Shown piece after piece: positions 54,922 to 62,083 of a DNA stretch of 64,000 bases (positions are counted from its first letter, which is position 1; the number at the start of each line of letters is the position of its first letter). A model generated the notes under the pieces. The model was not told the DNA's origin. It worked only from the letters and a program-made list of their open reading frames with translations, and made no database searches. The translations under genes and the position numbers were made by a program. This DNA is from Novipirellula galeiformis (lineage in GTDB: Bacteria > Planctomycetota > Planctomycetia > Pirellulales > Pirellulaceae): positions 765,764-829,763 of the forward strand of contig NZ_SJPT01000003.1 of assembly GCF_007860095.1 (NCBI RefSeq), given 5' to 3'.

Positions 54922-56481
54922 CTAACGCTGGTCGCTCGCGGACGGGGTTGATGTTGCGTCTTGACGGCTGGCTTTGATTTGGGATCGGGTAGCGATTTCG
55001 GCTTCCTCTTCCGCAACGTTCGGATCGATGAATCGAAGGGTCTCGCTCAATTGTACGTCCGAAGTGGCAAACGCGTCGACGGAATCGCCCTCCATTGTAA
55101 AGGTTGCCATCGCACGACGTCCGGAATCATCCGAAAAATGCTGGATAACCCAACGAATCGGAACCTCCTGAACCGAACCGCGGGCGACCACGCTGAGTAC
55201 CCGAAGCCCTTCGGAATTGACCCGTTCGTTGGCGAGCTCAAGTTGCACAAGCTGCTCACCAAGCGTCGTTTTGATGTTTTCTTGCAGCGCTTCCATGCTC
55301 CACTGCTTGCCCTCGGGCAGCTTCGAAAGCCGGCGAAAATCGCACTGCGCGATACTGCGATCGTTCTCAATCATCCGCATCATCGACAAGCCGCGAACGT
55401 CGCTGATCATCCGCCAGCGACGATCCATGCGAGTTGAAATCCCCACCTGGTTGCTCTGCAATTCAATCAACAACGCTGCGGGGTCGATCGCAGCGGTAAC
55501 GTCGACGGCGAAAGGCGTTGCGGGCATCGCGATCGTTTTCGCGAGCGGTTGCCGAACCATCTTGATCGTGGCAGCGACGTCAAACCCAGGCACGGCAATG
55601 CCGATCTCGCGTGTCTCGTGAACGGCCATCGCCAACCAGGTCGTCACCCCCTCTTTGCGATCAAAGGTGAGTTTGCCAACCACCCGCATCTTGGTGGGCA
55701 CCCCGTCGACGCTACCGTCCACATTGCCTCGAACTTGAATACGGGCATCCGACTCACTGATCGCAACGACTTCGGCTTTGACTTCGCATTGTTCAATCGA
55801 AGTCAGATTCAACAAGCTTCGCATGCTCTCGGCTTCGATCACGTATTGGTCTCCGCTCACAACGGCATCGACGGGAAGCAAACCATCCACGGCGACGCTC
55901 GACACAGGCACCCGCAACAACTCCAGTTCATTACTGGTGAAGGAATCGCGGGTCGAGTAAAGGATCTCGGGCATGGTGTCGCGGCGCACCATCGTGTGAG
56001 CAACTTCGCGTCGGAGTTTCGAATGACGTTTGACGTCGTTCAGGTCGTTGATGCTTTCGGCTTCGTGATAGAAACGCTCGGCCGCGGTCACAAACGAATC
56101 GATGCTGGCGTCGTGCGGTAGCCGATAGCGCTCTTCGTAATCGAACACGGCTTCGCTTTTCAGCGGAATGACACTCGCTTTTTTGCGGGATACCAACGAG
56201 TTCGCTGGAATATTTACATTGCCCTCGACATCCATTTCCATGCGGACGCGGAACAATTGTGCATCGTGATTTACGGCGAGGGTGACTGGCTCGGTGATCT
56301 CACTCTCGCCTTCGCTGCGCGACGACGTATTGGACTTTTCGTCCGCGTTGACGATCCCGACGGCCAGAGTGTTGGCCGAAACGACCGACCCCGCCACCAG
56401 CAACGAGGTCAGCCCCAAGAACTTTCGGCGACTCGGAATCGTGTCATTGATCAGTGGGGTCGAAAGACTTTCGCGTGACAT
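54922..56481 (-). CDS. Tat-exported protein of unknown function
   Basis: The 519-residue protein opens with IPSRRKFLGLTSLLVAGSVVSANTL, a good twin-arginine signal (SRRKFL), so it is probably folded before export. The mature part is a repeated beta/alpha pattern with no recognised motif: LFRVRMEMDVEGNVNIPA near the start, VEAEVVAISESDARIQVRGNVDG-like and KMRVVGKLTFDRKEGVTTWLA strands in the middle, and an acidic end (DPNVAEEEAEIATRSQ). The LTFDRKEGVTTWLAMAVHETREIG region resembles secreted proteins that test substitution in lipid-binding folds, but this is weak. The ATG at 56481 has AGGTTGG upstream; a TTG two codons earlier is less likely. No function is assigned. Confidence 0.78.
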   Translation of the reverse strand: MSRESLSTPLINDTIPSRRKFLGLTSLLVAGSVVSANTLAVGIVNADEKSNTSSRSEGESEITEPVTLAVNHDAQLFRVRMEMDVEGNVNIPANSLVSRKKASVIPLKSEAVFDYEERYRLPHDASIDSFVTAAERFYHEAESINDLNDVKRHSKLRREVAHTMVRRDTMPEILYSTRDSFTSNELELLRVPVSSVAVDGLLPVDAVVSGDQYVIEAESMRSLLNLTSIEQCEVKAEVVAISESDARIQVRGNVDGSVDGVPTKMRVVGKLTFDRKEGVTTWLAMAVHETREIGIAVPGFDVAATIKMVRQPLAKTIAMPATPFAVDVTAAIDPAALLIELQSNQVGISTRMDRRWRMISDVRGLSMMRMIENDRSIAQCDFRRLSKLPEGKQWSMEALQENIKTTLGEQLVQLELANERVNSEGLRVLSVVARGSVQEVPIRWVIQHFSDDSGRRAMATFTMEGDSVDAFATSDVQLSETLRFIDPNVAEEEAEIATRSQIKASRQDATSTPSASDQR

Positions 56482-57522
56482 ATCCAACCTGTTTAGCGTT
56501 CAGAGTCAAAAAGGCCTCAGAGTGCACTCGCTCGAGCAACTAGCGAACGATCTGCGAATTTGCGCATTCGCGCCCATGTGGCCTCTCTTTGATCGACCGA
56601 ATCCAAGGGGAGGGCTAAGGAAAAACGGCACAATCCGCAGAAACGGTCCCAGAAACTCGGCGGCGAGCGAATCGTCGCCGGTTCATCTGGAGTCAAACAA
56701 CGTGGCGGCGAACGACGTTCACGATCGAAGGACCGTACGGTTGATGCGTTGCGCGCGCAGGTTGCCCTCCGCCGTGACCCAACTGCTCGAATTTTAGGCA
56801 GCCGCCTCCTCCCACCCGTCTAAAAGCCCCCCACCCGTTCTGCGGTGATTGAAACAGCTGCCCCCTCCTCTGGCTACAACCTAAACTCCACCGATGGGAC
56901 AGAGTAAAAGTGTGGCGGAGCGATCGATGTGAGACCATTGTCGCGTTTTGCGACGAGATAACGCCGATTGGTCGCAAATATTGCAATCCTTTCGAATTTT
57001 TTACAATCGAACTGGACTTTTGGCGGACAGTTGCCAGGAACAGGTATTCAAAAGTGTGTCGCTAACCCCTTAGCGGGCAACACCTTTGCATTTTATTCTG
57101 GAAAAAAAGGGTCAAATCAATTGGGTTTGGCCCCAAATTTCCTGTACCTCTTTGTTGGTCAGTTAGCCGGTAGCGAGTTCCAAGTGCTCAGGCACCCAAG
57201 GATCGGGCTTAACGAGAATTTGCCTAATCCTTAGAAAAAAGTGAACATCCGCCGGATTTAATCGGTCAAAAGAGGCCACGAGTCGTGCGTTTTTCGCGTA
57301 CTATGAGTGAACGCCAATGGCAAGGAGTCGTTGGTGGTATCGCAAGCCGAGGCAGCGGTGGAAAAAAAGTTTCCCCGACGCCTGGGTCGAAGCGGGACAA
57401 AAAGTATCTTGCCCTATGGATAGGGTGATACCCGGGCAACACCGGTACGAAGTCGAGCGATCCGCCGGGGTCGCAGGGAATTCAATCGACCCATCGTACG
57501 ATAGCACTGGGAAGGAATGGCG
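56482..57522. other. One-kilobase divergent spacer before the sigma factor gene
   Basis: No open frame here shows coding character. From about 56960 the DNA becomes AT-rich (for example TCGAATTTTTTACAATCG), which fits a promoter or leader region of the sigma factor gene. I see no repeats or terminators. Confidence 0.5.
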
Positions 57523-59211
57523 ATGCACGAAGAATATCGTGACGAAAAAATTCAGGAACTTCGAGATCAACTCACCCGATTTGCTCCGAAGGCAAAAAAG
57601 GTAGAGCAAGCGGCTCTTGCCGAAAAGCTCTGCGGCGAGATCGAGCCAAATCGGCCCTACTCGTTTGACTATCTCTGCTTCCGAATTACGAATTACCGTC
57701 CTGAAAAGGCCAGCCGACACAACGTCGAAGCGGCCGATCTCAAACATGACCTATTCCTGCTGATCGAAGACCTCAGCGACTCGGCGGACGTCTCCGTCAA
57801 CGAGTTCACCGAGCCGGTGCACACCGTGGACGACTTGAGCCGCTTGTTTAGCGTTTCCACCAAGACGATCAGCCGTTGGCGTGACGCGGGTCTCGTCAGC
57901 CGACGTCTCCTGTTCGGTGGCCGCAAACGAGTGGGGTTCCTGCACAGCAGCGTGGAGGCCTTTGTGGCCAATAACCGCGAAAAGATTCGTCGTGGCGAAC
58001 GCTTCAGCCAACTCAGCGATGACGAAAAGAGCGAAATGATCGAACGGGCTCGCCAATTGGTCGAGGGCGGGGCGAGCTTGTCGGACGTGACACGTCAATT
58101 GTCCGAGCAAATGAATCGCAGCCCGGAAACGATTCGTTACACGCTGAAGAACTTTGATGCCGACCATCAGCAATTGGCGATCTTCCCGAACCATCGTGCA
58201 ACGTTGACCGACGACGACAAACGCGCCATCTTCAAATTGGCGACCCAGGGATCCTCGGTGACTCAGTTGTGCAAGCGATTCAAGCGAACTCGCTCGAGCA
58301 TCCAACGCATCTTGTTGGACATGCGGATGCAGCACGTTATGGAATTGCCGCTTGACTACATGTACAACGAAGATTTCGATGCGACCGCTAGCGTGATGGA
58401 AACTCGCGAACAGGAATATCTGGCTCCGCTTCCGGAAGCCACCACACCGTCTCGCAAGGTCCGTGTCCCCAGTGGATTGCCAAGCTACTTGGCTGCCCTG
58501 TATGACGTTCCGCTGTTGAATCGTGAGCAAGAGTATCACTTGTTTCGCAAAATGAACTACTTGAAGCACAAGGCCAGCCGACTACGGGACAGCTTGGAAA
58601 CGGCCGGTGCGACCAAGACCGCAGTGATGGACCAGATCGATTCGATTTACGAAGAAGCAGTCAAGGTCAAGAACAAGATCGTGCAAAGCAACCTGCGTTT
58701 GGTCGTTTCGATCGCCAAGCGACACGTCGCCAGCAGCGATGACTTTTTCGCCTTGATCAGCGACGGCAACATGTCGTTGATTCGTGCGGTAGAAAAGTTC
58801 GATTACTCGCGGGGCAACAAATTTAGCACTTACGCTTCGTGGGCGATCATGAAGAACTTTGCACGGACGATTCCGAGCGAGTTCAAACATCGCGATCGGT
58901 TCCGCACGACCACCGAAGAATTGTTTTTGTCTCGCCAAGACGATCGTTTGGATCCCTACGCGGAAGAAACCGTTCAACGAACACGACAACGTGAGTTGTC
59001 AAAGATTCTGGACCGTTTGGATGAACGCGAGCAGAAGATTATTACCGCTCGATTTGGGCTTGGACGTGGCAACGAACCGTTGACGCTCAAAGAAGTCGGT
59101 GAAGAGATGGGCGTGACCAAAGAACGCATCCGTCAACTCGAGGTTCGAGCCCTGATGAAATTGCGAGAAGCGGCCAACGAGGCGAAAATTGATGTCGAGT
59201 TGGGCTCCTAA
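57523..59211 (+). CDS. Sigma-70 factor with three extra N-terminal helix-turn-helix segments
   Basis: The C-terminal half is a group 1/2 sigma factor: region 1.2 (LPSYLAALYDVPLLNREQEYHLF), region 2 (NLRLVVSIAKRHV, LISDGNMSLIRAVEKFDYSRGNKFSTYASWAIMKNFARTIP) and region 4 (LDEREQKIITARFGLG, LKEVGEEMGVTKERIRQLEVRALMKLR). The N-terminal 250 residues are not sigma 1.1: they hold an excisionase/MerR-like HTH (TVDDLSRLFSVSTKTISRWRDAG), a second HTH (GASLSDVTRQLSEQMNRSPETIRYTL) and a third resolvase-like HTH (SSVTQLCKRFKRTRSSIQRIL). The ATG at 57523 is chosen because AAGGA lies seven bases upstream; the ATG at 57517 overlaps that site. Length is 562. It recruits RNA polymerase to promoters; extra DNA contacts by the N-terminus are inference. 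A bidirectional terminator follows. Confidence 0.92.
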   Translation: MHEEYRDEKIQELRDQLTRFAPKAKKVEQAALAEKLCGEIEPNRPYSFDYLCFRITNYRPEKASRHNVEAADLKHDLFLLIEDLSDSADVSVNEFTEPVHTVDDLSRLFSVSTKTISRWRDAGLVSRRLLFGGRKRVGFLHSSVEAFVANNREKIRRGERFSQLSDDEKSEMIERARQLVEGGASLSDVTRQLSEQMNRSPETIRYTLKNFDADHQQLAIFPNHRATLTDDDKRAIFKLATQGSSVTQLCKRFKRTRSSIQRILLDMRMQHVMELPLDYMYNEDFDATASVMETREQEYLAPLPEATTPSRKVRVPSGLPSYLAALYDVPLLNREQEYHLFRKMNYLKHKASRLRDSLETAGATKTAVMDQIDSIYEEAVKVKNKIVQSNLRLVVSIAKRHVASSDDFFALISDGNMSLIRAVEKFDYSRGNKFSTYASWAIMKNFARTIPSEFKHRDRFRTTTEELFLSRQDDRLDPYAEETVQRTRQRELSKILDRLDEREQKIITARFGLGRGNEPLTLKEVGEEMGVTKERIRQLEVRALMKLREAANEAKIDVELGS

Positions 59212-59231
59212 TCGCCGCATCGGTCAGTCTC

Positions 59232-59273
59232 AAAAAACCTTCCGTTGCCCCCCTTAGCGACGGAAGGTTTTTT
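59232..59273 (+). terminator. Rho-independent, possibly bidirectional terminator after the sigma factor gene
   Basis: A 14-bp stem (59232-59245 with 59260-59273) has A residues on the left arm and T residues on the right, around a 14-base loop. It could end transcripts from both sides. Confidence 0.88.
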
Positions 59274-59542
59274 AATGCATTGGCGTCTACGAACATCGTG
59301 GATCGCCCCCGCGATCCACGACGCGAGGGTGCTAACCCAAGGAGGTGAATCCGGGGCTCGACCCTGAGAGCCATTGGACAAATGACGTGTGATTCAAGCC
59401 GTAATTGCAATCGCCAGAACGGGGGCCGCCGTCTAGCGACGGCGGCTACATCAACATCAAAAGTGCTCTAGCCATATGAACGCTAAACACCGATTTACCG
59501 AGATCGACCTAACCGCTTGCCTAGCGAGCCGCCTTCCCCGCT
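59274..59542. other. Spacer with third copy of the hairpin repeat
   Basis: About 270 bases between the sigma factor terminator and the 3' end of the RlmM-like gene. The only recognisable element is a copy of the dispersed repeat at 59411-59454. Confidence 0.5.
59411..59454 (+). repeat. Dispersed hairpin repeat, copy 3 (partial)
   Basis: TCGCCAGAACGGGGGCCGCCGTCTAGCGACGGCGGCTACATCAA matches the 3' half of the copy at 24056-24140. Paired changes in the core (CCGCCGTCTAGCGACGGCGG versus CCACCGTCTGGCGACGGTAG) keep or extend the stem. Confidence 0.8.
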
Positions 59543-60631
59543 CTACGAGCGTCGAGCAGACAAACTCACCGCGAAGCAGACCTCGCATCGATTGCGTGCG
59601 AGTTGCCGGATTTGAATGTCGCTGACGCCCCACGACTCGACCTTTCTTCGCCAAGCTTCGATGCGATCGGCGGCTTCGTAGTCACCTAGTTTCAGTGTGA
59701 TTAACAAGCCACGAAAGTTGCTGTTTCGATTGCAAACGACATTGGCAACCGTAGCAAGGGTTTGATTCGGTGTCACGCTGGAATCAACGAGCAACCATTT
59801 GGCATCGCGAAACGCTCGACGGGGCAAGTCGTCCGCACGCGCGACAAGGTGCTGGAAATTCGGATGCTCGGCCACGCGAGGATCCATGTTCGCGGGATCG
59901 ATTCCGATCACCTTCAAACCGAGTTCGAGCAGGCGTCCACAGGCGCCACCCGGCGCAGAACCGATTTCAATAGCCACGTCGCCTCGCTGCAGATCAAACC
60001 CGCTCCACTGGATCGCCTCGGCGGCTTTGTAATAGGCGCGTGATACGGGTTCCTCGGCCAAGTCGATCGGTTGGATCGCTCCCGGCCAACGCGTCGGCCA
60101 TGTCTCCGCTTCGTGGGTGCCGATGAACCAATGCGATGGATCGACGAGGACCACGTCGAGGATCTTTTCACCTGGTTGTGCGACCCGATTTGGAGCATCC
60201 GAGCGGAACCAGTCCTCGGCAAGCTTCGCGTAGATTTCCTCGGCAATCGCTCGCGAGACTTCATCGATCCCGGGTTCAAAATCAAAACGTCCAATCGGTG
60301 CTCGATCCTTGGGCCACAGATGGAATTGATCAAAGCGGAATTCGGCGGGAAAACGTTCCTCGAGCAAGCTGCGGAGCGTTTCGATATGCGAGGCTGCGTC
60401 GGTTCCCTTGACCTGACCAAGCGACGTTGCCGAGGTGCGAATGAAGATGCCTTTGGGTGGTTTACGATCGCCATCATGTTTGGCGGTGACAAAACCAGGA
60501 CGCGAAAATGCTAAACGCCAACCTTCGGAAAGGATCGATTCCTTGACCGCTTTTTCGGCACCAAACGCACAACACATCATTGCGAACGAGGGACCGGAGG
60601 AAGGCTTAGCTTGACTGTCTTTTTTATTCAT
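59543..60631 (-). CDS. RlmM-like rRNA 2'-O-ribose methyltransferase
   Basis: The 362-residue protein has an FtsJ-type SAM site, AIEIGSAPGGACGRLLELGLKVIGIDP, then WLLVDSSVTPNQTL with the catalytic-type Asp and LLITLKLGDYEAADRI with the catalytic Lys, the pattern of RlmM-like enzymes. The N-terminal part has a THUMP-like or unknown fold (AMMCCAFGAEKAVKESILSEGWRLAFSRPGFVTAK). RlmM methylates C2498 of 23S rRNA in E. coli; identity of the site here is not shown. The ATG at 60631 gives the family start; the frame is open 28 codons further but would run into the upstream gene. Start and upstream stop overlap by eight bases (ATGAATAA). Confidence 0.85.
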   Translation of the reverse strand: MNKKDSQAKPSSGPSFAMMCCAFGAEKAVKESILSEGWRLAFSRPGFVTAKHDGDRKPPKGIFIRTSATSLGQVKGTDAASHIETLRSLLEERFPAEFRFDQFHLWPKDRAPIGRFDFEPGIDEVSRAIAEEIYAKLAEDWFRSDAPNRVAQPGEKILDVVLVDPSHWFIGTHEAETWPTRWPGAIQPIDLAEEPVSRAYYKAAEAIQWSGFDLQRGDVAIEIGSAPGGACGRLLELGLKVIGIDPANMDPRVAEHPNFQHLVARADDLPRRAFRDAKWLLVDSSVTPNQTLATVANVVCNRNSNFRGLLITLKLGDYEAADRIEAWRRKVESWGVSDIQIRQLARNRCEVCFAVSLSARRS

Positions 60632-61994
60632 GAAGGTTCTTGGTTGGTCTGCGGTCTTGGTTGTACTGCGATGAGGGATGATCGCGGCGAAACGTCTCGA
60701 GTCGTTCGGCGACACCGGGAATCAATTTGGCCGCGTTTTGGTAATAAAGCTTTTGGAGTACATCGTCTGGGAGATCGATCCCGTCGATCGTCCACAAGCC
60801 TTGTGGCGGTGGCACTTTTTCGCTGTAAGGAAAATTCTCGTCGCGAGTTTCAAAGAATCGCCAATAAAATTGGATGCGTAACTCAGGCCATGGGCCATCG
60901 GTGCCAAACAGCATTCGGTCCGCGTACCGAATGATAAAGTCACGCGACGTGTAAGGTTGACGCCCTAATTCGTTGATCCGCGACGCTGGCTCGACCCATA
61001 GATTGGGATATTGATCTAACCATTGACCGACCTGACGCAAGTCTTCGGAATTGTTGGCCATGTGGGCGCCGATGAACTGCGTTTTCGGGTGACGAGCAAT
61101 CACGCGGTTGCGTGCTTCGAGTAACGCATCACGCGAAGGGAACTCATCCCCATGAAAGCTCCAATCGGGATGGCGACTTAGTTCTTCCCAACGCTCGTTG
61201 GTTTCATCGATCGGATCAAAGAATGCCGCAGGGTCGGCGGTATGGATGATAATCGGGATTCCGAGTTCACCACAGGTGCGCCAAATGGGATCCCAGCGTG
61301 GATCATCAATCGCGATCAGCGAACCGTCGGGGTTTTGGTAGGTAAGGCCGAAGCGTTTGAAGATTTTCAAACCACTAACCCCTTTGCCGACCGCCTCACG
61401 CAGCAGCTCGCTGGTGCGCTGAGCAAATCCGCGGCGGTGACAATCCCATGTGGCGGGGTCGTCGGCCTCACCGTCGCCTTGCCAATCGATGTTGGCGTAA
61501 ATCAAAAAACGGTCACGATGCTGAGTCCACAACTCTTTGAGATGAGCGTCAAGTTGGTCGCCCAACTTTCCGTCGAGCGAAGCGCAGATGGCGATCTGGT
61601 TGCGATCCATCAAGTCAACAAAATCAGCAATCGCTTGCTGATTGCCGCGCATTCGGTAGTAGAAGTGGGTGTGCACATCGACGACGGGAAATGCGGCGTG
61701 AGTGAGTAAATGGGAGGCCACGCGCAGCTTGCTTTGAGGCCGAAAGTTTCTCAATAAAAGCTCTCGCCCCTGACGACCATCCAAAGGAGTCGCAAGCGGG
61801 GGATTCTCAATCGGCTCGGTCGCTTGGACGCAGGCGGTCGCCCAGGGCCATAGCGTCACGAGAAGCAAAAGCACCGCCAGAGAGGTTTTGGCGATCGGAG
61901 GCTGCGGATTTGAGTTCGCAAAAGCGACCACCAGAGGCGCCGGACGTGTGTAGGGCAAGTTCTTTGGGGTCACGGGGGATTGGGCCGCAGTCAT
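60624..61994 (-). CDS. Exported amidohydrolase-family metal-dependent hydrolase
   Basis: The 456-residue protein has a hydrophobic export segment (TSLAVLLLLVTLWPWATAC, about residues 37-55) and an amidohydrolase-2 TIM barrel: the metal site VVDVHTHFYYRMRG, the GVSGLKIFKRFGL lysine region, IPIIIHTADP, FIGAHMANNSEDLRQVGQWLDQYPNLWVEPASR, and a final ADRMLFGTDGPWP Asp. All expected metal ligands are present. Such enzymes hydrolyse or decarboxylate cyclic or amide substrates; the substrate is unknown. The ATG at 61994 is nine bases from GGAG; the frame is open to 62039. It is translationally coupled to the RlmM-like gene. Cysteine at the end of the hydrophobic segment (ATAC) could be lipidated. 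Confidence 0.87.
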   Translation of the reverse strand: MTAAQSPVTPKNLPYTRPAPLVVAFANSNPQPPIAKTSLAVLLLLVTLWPWATACVQATEPIENPPLATPLDGRQGRELLLRNFRPQSKLRVASHLLTHAAFPVVDVHTHFYYRMRGNQQAIADFVDLMDRNQIAICASLDGKLGDQLDAHLKELWTQHRDRFLIYANIDWQGDGEADDPATWDCHRRGFAQRTSELLREAVGKGVSGLKIFKRFGLTYQNPDGSLIAIDDPRWDPIWRTCGELGIPIIIHTADPAAFFDPIDETNERWEELSRHPDWSFHGDEFPSRDALLEARNRVIARHPKTQFIGAHMANNSEDLRQVGQWLDQYPNLWVEPASRINELGRQPYTSRDFIIRYADRMLFGTDGPWPELRIQFYWRFFETRDENFPYSEKVPPPQGLWTIDGIDLPDDVLQKLYYQNAAKLIPGVAERLETFRRDHPSSQYNQDRRPTKNLHE

Positions 61995-62083
61995 TTCCAT
62001 ATTCTCCGCTACAATAACGTCATTTGGAATCACAATCATTGTTTTGTGTCACTGAATGTCTTGGTTGGTAAACGCTTGTGAAC

